From the NCBI RefSeq assembly GCF_900114545.1, contig NZ_FOTI01000028.1, positions 1 to 38,012 of the forward strand: 38,012 nucleotides of DNA. Direction: 5' to 3'. The stretch comes from Halanaerobium salsuginis (GTDB lineage Bacteria; Bacillota; Halanaerobiia; Halanaerobiales; Halanaerobiaceae). Below are positions 8,819-17,333 of this stretch, one piece after another. The stretch's first letter is position 1, and each line of letters starts with the position of its first letter. Under the pieces are notes generated by a model. It saw only the letters and a list, made by a program, of their open reading frames with translations. It was not told where the DNA came from and ran no database searches. Both the position numbers and the translations under genes were made by a program.

Positions 8819-9604
8819 CTAAAAATAATTTCTGGAAATTTTAAGCTGTTTGTGATAAGCCAATAATTCAGTTAATTTGTTAAATAACTTTGGATAAGGT
8901 AGTTCCGGTCTTTGAATAACTATTACTGGCAGTTTTAAATCAGCTGCTGCTTCTAATTTACTCTGTAGTCCTCCTATTTTACCACTGGCCTTACTAATAA
9001 CAACATCAGCCTCATATTCTTGAAACATAACCCGATTAAATTCTCTACTAAATGGTCCTTGAACAGCAATTATATTTTTACGACTAATTCCAAGTCCAAT
9101 TATTTCTGCTAAATAAACTGGATCAGGTAAAACTCGAGCAATTAAACGCTGTTCTTGCTCCTTTAACTGCTCGGCAAATAAGGGTAGATAGTGTGAACCT
9201 ATAGTCAAAAAAATCTTTTTAAATTGTCGGGCCTTTTCTGCTGCCTTCTGATAAGAATTAACCTGTATAATATTTTCACCAGCAAAATTAGCTAAATCTA
9301 ATTTTGGTCTTTGATAACGCAAATAAATAATCCCTGCTTTTTTAGCAGCAGCAATTGCATTTTGTGAAACTTGTGCTGCAAAGGGATGACTTAAATCAAT
9401 AATTTCTCGAATCTTATATTTATTAATTAAAGTCAGCATTGCTGCTTTATTCAGCTTTTTTTGTAAAACAGGTACTTCGAATTTAGCTTTGATTAATTTT
9501 TTCCCATAATTAGTTGTTACAGTAACGATTAGCTGCTCTTGTTCCTTAACTAACACTTCCAAAAGCTGATAACTATCTCTGGTCCCACCGATAATCCAGA
9601 TCAT
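8819..9604 (-). CDS. cbiJ: Cobalt-precorrin-6A reductase CbiJ
   Basis: NAD(P)H-dependent reduction of the macrocycle of cobalt-precorrin-6A. The 261-residue sequence shows the family marks: WIIGGTRDS at 3-11, DLSHPFAAQVS at 70-80, and a C-terminal SKASGKIGG motif, where most homologues have a SKxSGG variant, so this one is slightly divergent. ATG at 9604 overlaps the stop of cbiH by 4 bp. Equivalent to CobK of the aerobic route; the surrounding cbi genes place it in the anaerobic one. Confidence 0.9.
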   Translation of the reverse strand: MIWIIGGTRDSYQLLEVLVKEQEQLIVTVTTNYGKKLIKAKFEVPVLQKKLNKAAMLTLINKYKIREIIDLSHPFAAQVSQNAIAAAKKAGIIYLRYQRPKLDLANFAGENIIQVNSYQKAAEKARQFKKIFLTIGSHYLPLFAEQLKEQEQRLIARVLPDPVYLAEIIGLGISRKNIIAVQGPFSREFNRVMFQEYEADVVISKASGKIGGLQSKLEAAADLKLPVIVIQRPELPYPKLFNKLTELLAYHKQLKISRNYF

Positions 9605-10341
9605 AACTGATAACCCCGGGGCGTAACTAGCTGATCATTTTGACAGTAAGTCTGCGAATTGCCAATTATTACAGTTGTCAGCATATCAACTTTTTGTACT
9701 GGTATTTCCTGCAGATTAGTAATAATTATTTCTTGCTGCTGCCGCCCTGCATTACGAACAATTCCAACCGGTGTTTTTTCTGATCTAACCTTTAAAAAAA
9801 TTTTTTGAGCTGTAACTAACTGACTCTGACGTCTACTGCTGCGAGGATTATATAAGACTGTAATTAAATCTGCTCCAGCTGCAGCCTGCAGCCTCTTTTT
9901 TATTAGCGTCCAGGAAGTTAAAATATCACTTAAACTAATCACTGCATAATCATGCATTAATGGTGCTCCCAACAGAGCTGCTGCTGCATTAGCTGCTGTT
10001 ATTCCTGGAATTACTTCTACTTTAAGTTCTAACTTTTGCTGGTTTATATATTCTAAAACTGGACCAGCCATTCCATAAACACCAGCATCACCACTGCTAA
10101 TAATGGCTGTCTTTTTCCCAGATCTGGCAAAAGATATTGCCTTTTGTAAACGATCTTTTTCTGCTCTCATGCCACTGCTGTAAAGCTGTTGATTTGAAAT
10201 CAATTCAGTAATTAAATCCAGATATCTTTGATAACCAACAATTACCTCAACTTCTTGTAGAATTGCATAAGCTTCTCTACTAAGCTGTTTTAAATTTCCC
10301 GGACCAATTCCAACAATATATAAATCACTTGTTAAATTCAT
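9601..10341 (-). CDS. cbiH: Cobalt-precorrin-3B C17-methyltransferase CbiH
   Basis: Methylates C17 and drives ring contraction, using S-adenosylmethionine. It is a tetrapyrrole methylase with GIGPGN (11-16), the SSGDAGVYGMAG loop (82-93) and the signature LMHDYAVISLSDILTSW, which distinguishes CbiH/CobJ from the other methylases. The 246-residue length is normal. ATG at 10341 follows AAGGTGAT. No extra ferredoxin-like or CbiG domain is fused, unlike some homologues. Confidence 0.93.
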   Translation of the reverse strand: MNLTSDLYIVGIGPGNLKQLSREAYAILQEVEVIVGYQRYLDLITELISNQQLYSSGMRAEKDRLQKAISFARSGKKTAIISSGDAGVYGMAGPVLEYINQQKLELKVEVIPGITAANAAAALLGAPLMHDYAVISLSDILTSWTLIKKRLQAAAGADLITVLYNPRSSRRQSQLVTAQKIFLKVRSEKTPVGIVRNAGRQQQEIIITNLQEIPVQKVDMLTTVIIGNSQTYCQNDQLVTPRGYQL

Positions 10342-10376
10342 TTTATCACCTTAATTAAAACTTAGTTTAGCTTTTA

Positions 10377-10985
10377 TTATGATTCTGATCTTTTTCGGCT
10401 TATAAAATAAAGTGCCACTCCCATCAAACCAATTATATATCCGATTCCTCCCAATATTTCACTTATTCCTGGTTTTTCTTGCTCAGTAATTAATTTAGCG
10501 ATTTGCTTGCGCAAAGGCTTTACTTCCCGGGAAACTTCTTCAGCAACAATCTCTCTTAATTCTGCTTTACTCAATTCATTGCTGGAGCCTATAACTGCTG
10601 AGTTTTGATTATCTAAAGTCTGATCAGCAGGCTGTTTAAAATCTTTTGCTATTTCTGATTCATTAATTTGATATTCTGCCTGATGACCCATTCCTGCTTT
10701 TAAAATGATTTTTAAGTCTGTACGAGCAGGAATAGCAACTTCAGCTAGTCCTGCTTCATTTGTTTCACCTGTAGCCAGTAAATTATCCTGCTTATCATAA
10801 ATTTCTAATTTTGCTAAACGAGCCGGTGAACCATCACTAAAACCTGCTTCAATTTCTAAATTTGAGCCTTCTACATAAGCATACAAAATAACTCGATGTG
10901 CTAAAACAGCTGTAGAAAAACAAAAACTTAAAACTACTATTAATAATAAAATAGTAAAGAAACTATAGAATTTATTTTTATTCAT
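10377..10985 (-). CDS. NikL-like extracytoplasmic component of a Co/Ni ECF transporter
   Basis: A 202-residue protein with a signal peptide (about 1-29, ending VLA), a beta-rich domain resembling carboxypeptidase-regulatory or DUF4198-like folds (30-105), a charged possible coiled coil (about 135-170) and a C-terminal transmembrane helix (about 176-196) with a short basic tail. This is the architecture of NikL/CbiL-type accessory subunits (not the CbiL methyltransferase), which replace CbiN in some cobalt/nickel importers. Predicted cleavage leaves a mature N-terminal His (HRVILYAY), a possible metal ligand. It overlaps cbiM by 8 bp. Cobalt is the likely metal, given the riboswitch-led cobalamin operon. 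Confidence 0.75.
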   Translation of the reverse strand: MNKNKFYSFFTILLLIVVLSFCFSTAVLAHRVILYAYVEGSNLEIEAGFSDGSPARLAKLEIYDKQDNLLATGETNEAGLAEVAIPARTDLKIILKAGMGHQAEYQINESEIAKDFKQPADQTLDNQNSAVIGSSNELSKAELREIVAEEVSREVKPLRKQIAKLITEQEKPGISEILGGIGYIIGLMGVALYFISRKRSES

Positions 10986-11592
10986 TATTTTCTCCTCCTG
11001 CTAGTACTTCAGGTTTAACTTTTTTAATAAAAGAAATAATTACAGCGGTAATAACTGCTTCAATTATAATCACAGGTAAATGGGCTAATATTGTTATTTT
11101 CGCTATTTCCTGAAATGACTGATCGGTAAACATTAAAGAGGCAGCTACCATTAATGCTGTTAAAAAAACAGCCAGTCCTCCACTAGCAAAGGCTAGAACA
11201 GTTTCTAAAAAACTATTTTTTCTCAGCTGTAAAAAATTAAAAAGATAATAAACTAAAACTGCTGGTAACCCTACATTAAGTGTATTAACTCCCAATGTTG
11301 TTAGACCTCCAAATTGAAATAAAATACTCTGCAAAAAAAGAGCTACTAAAAAAGCCGGGAATACTTCCCATCCCAATAAAATACCAGCCAGACCATTTAA
11401 AATAAGATGAACACTAGTTGGACCAAGCGGAACATGAATTAAAGAAGCTACAAATAAAACAGCAGCTACCAAAGCAGTTTTAGGAATATCTGCTTCGTCC
11501 ATTTTCTTTAAACCAATTGCAACTCCAGCTGCTGTCACAGCTGCTCCTGTTATAAGTACTGGAGCTGCAAGAACTCCCTCTGAAATATGCAT
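10978..11592 (-). CDS. cbiM: Cobalt ECF transporter substrate-binding membrane subunit CbiM
   Basis: Membrane S-component that captures Co2+ (or Ni2+). The protein begins MHISEGVL; the N-terminal Met-His of CbiM/NikM coordinates metal. Further ligands are in HVPLGPTSVH (53-62). There are six to seven hydrophobic helices in 204 residues. It lacks the fused CbiN-like C-terminus seen in some long forms. The flanking genes are a NikL-like and a NikK-like protein, so the set is K-M-L. CbiQ and CbiO (transmembrane T-component and ATPase) are not found anywhere in this window. ATG follows AAAGGAGAG. Confidence 0.9.
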   Translation of the reverse strand: MHISEGVLAAPVLITGAAVTAAGVAIGLKKMDEADIPKTALVAAVLFVASLIHVPLGPTSVHLILNGLAGILLGWEVFPAFLVALFLQSILFQFGGLTTLGVNTLNVGLPAVLVYYLFNFLQLRKNSFLETVLAFASGGLAVFLTALMVAASLMFTDQSFQEIAKITILAHLPVIIIEAVITAVIISFIKKVKPEVLAGGENNE

Positions 11593-11659
11593 CTAAATTC
11601 TCTCCTTTTGCTAAAAATAAGTGTTCTCCATAAGTAAATTTGCATAATTAAATTATAAA

Positions 11660-12445
11660 TTAGTCAAAATTATAAGCTTTAACCCAGATAATTGCTCCTA
11701 CTTCATGATCTTTATTCTTAACTTTATCTCCAGTTAACAAAGCTGAAAAGCCCCACCAACCAGCCCTGGGAATAGTATAAACAAAGACACCATTTTGATC
11801 AGTTTTAACTACTTGATTTTCAAATACTGGGGCTGGCAAATTAAGTGAATTATCATTTAGGTCACTAAAAGAAGCTGTATTTAGATATTCAATTTCTATT
11901 TCTGCATCAGGAACTACTTTACCATTTCGTTTAACTATCCCCCGAAAACTATTTCCGGTCCAGAGTCCATATGGACGGGTAAGAGGTATAATTTCGGCTG
12001 GCAGACCAAGTTCGCTATCCCAATCAGTAGGCATTCCCATTTTATTGACTACTATTTTAGTGAATTGGGTTATATATTTATCTTCAGAACTTTCGAAATA
12101 AGGAGCTGGTTCCAGATAAAAAACATAATCACCAGGAGCTTTAGTCTGATAACTAGCCTGCCAAATCTGTTTGCCCTTAAATTTAGCTGCTTTAAGTGTT
12201 GACAAGAGATCAGTAGTTTTTCCTCGATTTACAACTCCAAATCTAACTGGTTTTTTCATTTCCATAGTTGGCCCTGCTGCCATAGGATGAGTAAAAATAA
12301 GCTGTAAGCTAAGCTCAGCTGACTCAGTCCTATCAATTGTGTCATCACTTGGTAAAATCAGCTGAAAATGTGCTGCTGCTGGATAAGTAAGCATTAAGCT
12401 CACAGTAAAAATCAGAAATAAAACAAGTAATTTTTTATTAATCAT
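11660..12445 (-). CDS. NikK-like periplasmic DUF4198 protein, Co/Ni uptake
   Basis: A 261-residue secreted protein. The signal peptide spans residues 1-25 (basic start, hydrophobic core, AAA cleavage site) and has no lipobox cysteine, so it should be released rather than lipid-anchored. The mature form begins HFQLILPS, again with an N-terminal His. The remainder resembles DUF4198 proteins: an Ig-like half and a C-terminal domain with GNSFRGIVKRNGKVVPDAEIEIEY-type spacing, typical of carboxypeptidase-regulatory-like folds. DUF4198 proteins named NikK occur next to NikM/NikL. It precedes cbiM by 67 bp. The specific role, metal capture or delivery, is inferred from context. Confidence 0.72.
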   Translation of the reverse strand: MINKKLLVLFLIFTVSLMLTYPAAAHFQLILPSDDTIDRTESAELSLQLIFTHPMAAGPTMEMKKPVRFGVVNRGKTTDLLSTLKAAKFKGKQIWQASYQTKAPGDYVFYLEPAPYFESSEDKYITQFTKIVVNKMGMPTDWDSELGLPAEIIPLTRPYGLWTGNSFRGIVKRNGKVVPDAEIEIEYLNTASFSDLNDNSLNLPAPVFENQVVKTDQNGVFVYTIPRAGWWGFSALLTGDKVKNKDHEVGAIIWVKAYNFD

Positions 12446-12533
12446 TTTAACACTTCCTAAATTAAATTTTATAAAATATTAAGTATCTAAAATTAATTAA
12501 AACAACTTAAAGCAAAATATTTTAAAATTATAA

Positions 12534-14078
12534 TCACTCTACTGTTTCAGTAATTAAAGCAGCAACTTTAGCTAAATATTTTTTTTGAACTGCTTCGTAT
12601 TCTCCCAGACCAGTTAAATAACATTCAACCTCAAAACCATTCTGCTGAACAATATTTATCCAACTATCAGGACCTTCTCCAGCCATATCATTTTGAACAT
12701 GATCACCAGCTACTAGCATTAATGGAATTAATTTCACTTTAGATATTTTTTGTTTAGCAGAAAATTTTAATTTAGGCAGAACATCTGTCAGTGCAGGATA
12801 AGCTTCAACAGTTGCCACATGATAATTAGCTGCTATTTTATCTTTTAAAACATAATCAAAAGCACTATAAACTGAATTAGCTGGATGTTCACTACCATGC
12901 CCCATTAAAATCGCTGCTTCTCCTGGGGCTAAATTAATTTTATTTTTTATAATTTCAGCTAGTTCAAAATAATCATTAGTTGTGGTTAAAAGGGCCTGAC
13001 CTAATTTTATTTTTCTAAATTTATGCTGATAGTTATTAACTGCTCTAGCTAGATCATGAAATTCACTACCATTAATAATATGCAGCGGCTGCACAATTAT
13101 TTCCTGATAACCAGCTCTATAAAGTTTATTTAAAGCTTGTTCAGGATTATCAATTTCTATTTTATCTCTAGCTTTAAGCTTATTAATAATCATCTCAGAA
13201 GTAAAAGCTCGCTTAACCTGATAGTCTGGATAAGCTGCCGCAATTCTTTTTTCACAGGCTGCTATCGTTTTAGTTCTTGTCTGTGCATAACTTGTTCCAA
13301 AACTAACAACTAAAATCGCCTTTTTTTCTGCAGTTGGCTGGCGATATTCATGGCTAAAATTAGCGGCATATAATTTAGAGTTAGGGGAATTATTGGCTAA
13401 AAATTCTCCAACTAAAATTAAAGCTGTTTTCTTTATGCCAGCAGCAGTGACTTTTTCTACTATATTAGCTAGTGTGCCGCGAATTATTTCCTGATCAGGC
13501 CAGCTGGCCCGGGATACAACTGCAGTTGGAGTTGTGAGAGGATAATGATTATGTAAATTTTTTACTACTTGATCGATTAGCTGAACACTTAAAAAGATCG
13601 CCATAGATGCCCGATGAGCAGCTAAATCTGCTAACTTTTCCCGTTCAGGAACTGCAGTTCTTCCTGCCTGGCGGGTCAAAATTACAGTCTGGCTTAGTTC
13701 TGGCAAAGTATATTCTCTTGCCAGCACAGCAGCTGCAGCTAAAAATGAGCTAACTCCCGGGATTATTTCAAAAGGGATTTCATTTTTAATTAGAAGATCA
13801 AGCTGTTCTTTTAAAGCACCATAAAGAGACGGATCACCTGTCTGCAGACGTACAACATCAATTCCCTGCTGAACTGCCTGTTTAATTATTTTAAATATCT
13901 CATTCAAAGTTAACTCAGCACTATTATAAACTTCTGCTGCTGGATTATAATCTAATAAAGCAGGATTAACCAATGAACCAGCATAAATAATTATCCCTGC
14001 TTTTTCTAGCCTTTTTTTCCCTTTAACAGTAATTAATTCAGGATCACCAGGACCAGCTCCAATAAAATATACCTTCAT
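12534..14078 (-). CDS. cbiF-cbiK: Fusion: cobalt-precorrin-4 C11-methyltransferase (CbiF) + sirohydrochlorin cobaltochelatase (CbiK)
   Basis: One 514-residue reading frame carrying two enzymes. Residues 1-235 are a CbiF methylase: GAGPGDPELITVKG (7-20), the CbiF signature around YAGSLVNP (32-39), LQTGDPSLYGA (78-88). After a short linker (about 235-252) comes a complete CbiK chelatase: VVSFGTSYAQTR (257-268), VQPLHIINGSEFHDL (329-343) with His333, GHGSEHP (393-399), EAYPAL (425-430), and AGDHVQNDMAGE (457-468) with His460, matching the two active-site histidines of CbiK. There is no stop or frameshift between the halves. CbiK acts at the entry of the pathway and CbiF later, so the fusion does not join consecutive steps. 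ATG follows AAAGGAGTT. An 88-bp gap precedes the transporter genes. Confidence 0.93.
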   Translation of the reverse strand: MKVYFIGAGPGDPELITVKGKKRLEKAGIIIYAGSLVNPALLDYNPAAEVYNSAELTLNEIFKIIKQAVQQGIDVVRLQTGDPSLYGALKEQLDLLIKNEIPFEIIPGVSSFLAAAAVLAREYTLPELSQTVILTRQAGRTAVPEREKLADLAAHRASMAIFLSVQLIDQVVKNLHNHYPLTTPTAVVSRASWPDQEIIRGTLANIVEKVTAAGIKKTALILVGEFLANNSPNSKLYAANFSHEYRQPTAEKKAILVVSFGTSYAQTRTKTIAACEKRIAAAYPDYQVKRAFTSEMIINKLKARDKIEIDNPEQALNKLYRAGYQEIIVQPLHIINGSEFHDLARAVNNYQHKFRKIKLGQALLTTTNDYFELAEIIKNKINLAPGEAAILMGHGSEHPANSVYSAFDYVLKDKIAANYHVATVEAYPALTDVLPKLKFSAKQKISKVKLIPLMLVAGDHVQNDMAGEGPDSWINIVQQNGFEVECYLTGLGEYEAVQKKYLAKVAALITETVE

Positions 14079-14090
14079 ATCTAACTCCTT

Positions 14091-14798
14091 TTAACTTATT
14101 TTTTTAATAATTAATAATGATAAATATTGAATTTCTCCAGCTGCTATTTCTGACAGATTCTGACTAAAAAATTCTTCAGCTAATCCAACTCTACTGCCTA
14201 ATAAAAGCTGATAATTAAATTCTGCCTGACTTAAAAATTGATAGGTTTGTTTAAAATTCTGTGATAATTTTAAAATAACTACTGTTTCAAATAGTTTAAA
14301 TACAGCTGAAAGTTGTTTTTTATTTTTAACCTTAGACAAAATTGCTGTGTTTTCTTTTCCTGCTGCCAGAGGTAAATTATTAGCAGCTGTACAGGCAGAA
14401 ATTGCTGTAATACCTGGTATTGTTTCAACAAGAAGTTCTGGATCTCTACTTTTAATTAGTTCAACTAAATAATTAAAAGTACTATAAAACAAGGGATCAC
14501 CTATTGTAATAAAAGCACAGCTTTTTCCCTGACTAAGTAAATGATAAATTTCTGCTGCTGCTTTTTTTCTAACCTGCTGCTGAATATGGACTGATTTTGA
14601 CATTTTAAAATTTAGAAGTTTAATCTGCTGCTGCTCTGTAATAATTTCTTTAACAACCAGAAGAGCAGTGCTATTTTTATTTTCACCAGCAGTTGGGGTT
14701 AAAATATAATCTACCTGCTGGAGTGTTTTTACTGCTTTTAAAGTTAAAAATTCTGTTTTACCGGGACCAACTCCAACTCCATATAATTTTGCCAGCAC
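14091..14798 (-). CDS. cbiL: Cobalt-precorrin-2 C20-methyltransferase CbiL
   Basis: First ring methylation after cobalt insertion. It is a 235-residue tetrapyrrole methylase with GVGPGKTEFLTLKA at 8-21 and a conserved ITIGDPLFYSTF loop near residue 127. The early KAVKTLQQVDYI stretch and the QVRKKAA segment are typical of CbiL/CobI. The start codon is GTG at 14798 behind a G-rich GAGGGGGGAT site. Only 2 bp separate it from cbiT. This is the methyltransferase, not the like-named transport protein. Confidence 0.92.
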   Translation of the reverse strand: MLAKLYGVGVGPGKTEFLTLKAVKTLQQVDYILTPTAGENKNSTALLVVKEIITEQQQIKLLNFKMSKSVHIQQQVRKKAAAEIYHLLSQGKSCAFITIGDPLFYSTFNYLVELIKSRDPELLVETIPGITAISACTAANNLPLAAGKENTAILSKVKNKKQLSAVFKLFETVVILKLSQNFKQTYQFLSQAEFNYQLLLGSRVGLAEEFFSQNLSEIAAGEIQYLSLLIIKKIS

Positions 14799-14800
14799 AG

Positions 14801-15391
14801 TTATCCCCCCTCTGTAATTCTAATCAAAAATATTTGATTTAAAGCTTTAAATAATTTATAGTCTTTAATTTTTTGAGTATAATTTATATTAATACTCCAG
14901 ACCTCAACTTCTTCTGAGCCATTATTAAAATAACTAGCCACCTCAGTTAAAGTATTTAAAGTAATTGCTGATAGTAAAATAATTCCACCTGCTTTAAGTT
15001 TTTTTAAAGAAAGAGTTAAAATTTCTGCCAGTTTTCCACTACTTCCACCAATAAAAATTCTATCTGCTGCTTCTAGAGTATTTAAAGCTTCCGGAGCAGT
15101 TCCCTGGATTAATTTAATATTATTAACCTTAAAACGTTCGATATTTTTTTCAATTACCTGACAGGCTTGTTTCTCTTTTTCAACTGCATAAACTAGGCCA
15201 TCTTTTACCTGTAAAGCAGTTTCTATACTAACACTTCCTGAGCCTGCTCCAATATCATAAATAATTTGACCAGACTTTAGTTTTAATTTTGATATTATTA
15301 ATGCTCTTATTTCTGATTTAGTCATCGGTACTTGATCTCGATAAAAAAATTGATCTTCAATTCCAGGAGTGTTGTAATTCCAACTAGTCAT
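14801..15391 (-). CDS. cbiT: Cobalt-precorrin-6B C15-methyltransferase (decarboxylating) CbiT
   Basis: Methylates C15 and decarboxylates the C12 acetate. It has a class-I methyltransferase fold with the SAM motif DIGAGSGSVSIE at 46-57 and the preceding YRDQVPMTKSEIRAL stretch typical of CbiT. I use the ATG at 15391 (196 residues). An upstream in-frame TTG would add 12 residues of low similarity encoded entirely within cbiE. The ATG overlaps the end of cbiE by 8 bp (ATGACTAG). CbiE and CbiT are one polypeptide (CobL) in many bacteria, and here they are separate but adjacent. Confidence 0.9.
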   Translation of the reverse strand: MTSWNYNTPGIEDQFFYRDQVPMTKSEIRALIISKLKLKSGQIIYDIGAGSGSVSIETALQVKDGLVYAVEKEKQACQVIEKNIERFKVNNIKLIQGTAPEALNTLEAADRIFIGGSSGKLAEILTLSLKKLKAGGIILLSAITLNTLTEVASYFNNGSEEVEVWSININYTQKIKDYKLFKALNQIFLIRITEGG

Positions 15392-16037
15392 TTTCAAACA
15401 CCAACTTTGTTTTAGCAAGCACAACAATTGTCAAATCAGCAAAACTTTGGCTTGCTATTCTATTTAAACTACCAGAAATAATTCTTTCATCTGGATAAGA
15501 AAGATTTTCTAAAACATAACAGTAAAGATCTGGATAACCAGACTCTAATAGAAACTTTGCCAGCTGATCAGCTGAATTTTTTTGGTCTGTTAACAAAGCA
15601 ATCGGTAGCTGTTCAGGTAAAGCATTCAACAACCTGCTGCGATTATCTTTGCCATGTAAACTAATTATTTTTAGTCCTGCCCAATCTATTTTTAATCGAG
15701 CTGCTGCCAGTTGAAAAGAACTAATTCCTGGAATAATGGTAAATAAATCTGAACCCAACTCACGTTTGAGATAGTTGGCAATACTGTAAAACCCAGGATC
15801 ACCTGAAACAAGTACTGCTATTTTTTTCTGCTGATAATTAGCCATAATATATTTCTTTACTTTTAGTAAGTCAGCTTTAATTGTTATTTTCGTTTGTCCT
15901 AAATCAGCAAAAAGCTGTAGTGCCCGCTGACCACCAATTAAGACATCAGCCTGTCTAATTAAAGAATCAGCTTTTAAAGTCAAGTATTCTGTCTTGCCAG
16001 GACCAATTCCGATAATAAATACTTTGTTTTCTGCCAA
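15384..16037 (-). CDS. cbiE: Cobalt-precorrin-7 C5-methyltransferase CbiE
   Basis: SAM-dependent methylation at C5. It is a 217-residue tetrapyrrole methylase with GIGPGKTEYLT at 10-20, VLIGGQRAL near 35-43 and the LVSGDPGFYSIA loop; these fit CbiE/CobL-N. The start is TTG at 16037, the only suitably placed codon, with GGGTGAG upstream. It overlaps cbiT. Confidence 0.9.
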   Translation of the reverse strand: MAENKVFIIGIGPGKTEYLTLKADSLIRQADVLIGGQRALQLFADLGQTKITIKADLLKVKKYIMANYQQKKIAVLVSGDPGFYSIANYLKRELGSDLFTIIPGISSFQLAAARLKIDWAGLKIISLHGKDNRSRLLNALPEQLPIALLTDQKNSADQLAKFLLESGYPDLYCYVLENLSYPDERIISGSLNRIASQSFADLTIVVLAKTKLVFEND

Positions 16038-16063
16038 ACTAACTCACCCTTTTCTTATCTTAA

Positions 16064-17332
16064 TTAACAGCAGTTAAAATTATCAAACGGTTCAGAAACT
16101 GCAACTATGCCATCTGCAAAAGTAAAGATAGCTGCCTTAACATCTGCATCTACTTCTACTGCTGCCAACCTAGCCTGAACTCGCTTAGCAATTTCTACTG
16201 CTGCTGGTTGTAAAACTTTAGAGATCAGCCCCTGCTCTTTTAAATAAAGAGCTGCTAATTCAGCAGTATCTTTATTAAAAAGTTCAATAATTAACTCCTG
16301 GTCTGCTCCTGCTAAAGCTGCATAAGCAGCAATTATTTCTCGTCTGGCATCAGCCACTTTACTGTGAGTATTAAAAATACCTGCCGCAACTTTAATTATT
16401 TTCCCAACATGTCCAATCATTAATATTTCACTAATTGCAAGTCCTTGACAGTGATCAAGTAAATAGCCAACAAAATTGCTCATCCTGATAATCTGGTCTT
16501 CAACATAACCCATTTTTAAAGCTAATTCTTTACCATGATTACCAAAAACTAACACAAATTTATGTATTCCTTCTGCAGCTGCTTGTCTCAATTCTAGACT
16601 TAATGATTCCCGGTAAGCTGATTCAGACATTGGTTCAACAATTCCAGTAGTCCCCAATAAAGAAATTCCTGCCAGGATTCCTAATTTTGAATTAAATGTT
16701 TTTTGAGCAACTTTTTTCCCAGCTGGTACTGAAATAGTAACTTTAATTGTTTTTGCAGGAGGAAGTACAGACTGAACTGCTTTTTTGATCATTAATCTAG
16801 GAATAGGATTAATAGCTACCTGACCTGGTTTGAGTTTTAACCCGGGCCGACTAACTCTGCCTATTCCTCTTCCAGCCGTCAGAAAAGCATTATTCTTCTT
16901 GTCAGGCTCTCCAACTTCAGCAAAACAAATTGTTGCTTTTAAAAGATCAGCCAGCCAGGCTGACTTATTCTTATTAGTAAAATTTCGAGAAGCAGAATCA
17001 AGAAAATATTTTTCGAAAATAATTTCATCTGTTAATTCTTTTTGGCTAAGAAGTTCTGCTGTTGCTATAATTGCAATTTTATCGGTTACATCAGGATCAT
17101 CACCAGCATCTTTTGTGATTGTAACACTGGCTGAATTTTTATTAAAATTAATATTAGCTGGCTCAAGCTTAAGTTTAATTCCAGCTGGAGTCAATAATTC
17201 TACTTCTTTTATTTCTTGCTGTTTAAATAAAATTTGAACAGCAGCCTTAGCAGCTGCAGCTGCTGCACTTCCAGTTGTAAAACCAAGTCGATATTCTTTA
17301 CCGTTTTTTTTAATATATTTATTTAATTTCAC
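16064..17332 (-). CDS. cbiD: Cobalt-precorrin-5B C1-methyltransferase CbiD
   Basis: Methylates C1 in the anaerobic pathway. The hallmark RLGFTTGSAAAAAAKAA begins at about residue 15, followed by DAGDDPDVTD, GRGIGRVSRPGL and NPIPRLMI, all CbiD signatures. The first in-frame candidate is a TTG at 17368 inside cbiC. I prefer GTG at 17332, one base after the cbiC stop, giving 422 residues; neither has a strong ribosome binding site. It is somewhat longer than typical CbiD (about 360-380), the excess being mainly at the C-terminus. Confidence 0.92.
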   Translation of the reverse strand: MKLNKYIKKNGKEYRLGFTTGSAAAAAAKAAVQILFKQQEIKEVELLTPAGIKLKLEPANINFNKNSASVTITKDAGDDPDVTDKIAIIATAELLSQKELTDEIIFEKYFLDSASRNFTNKNKSAWLADLLKATICFAEVGEPDKKNNAFLTAGRGIGRVSRPGLKLKPGQVAINPIPRLMIKKAVQSVLPPAKTIKVTISVPAGKKVAQKTFNSKLGILAGISLLGTTGIVEPMSESAYRESLSLELRQAAAEGIHKFVLVFGNHGKELALKMGYVEDQIIRMSNFVGYLLDHCQGLAISEILMIGHVGKIIKVAAGIFNTHSKVADARREIIAAYAALAGADQELIIELFNKDTAELAALYLKEQGLISKVLQPAAVEIAKRVQARLAAVEVDADVKAAIFTFADGIVAVSEPFDNFNCC

Positions 17333-17333
17333 T

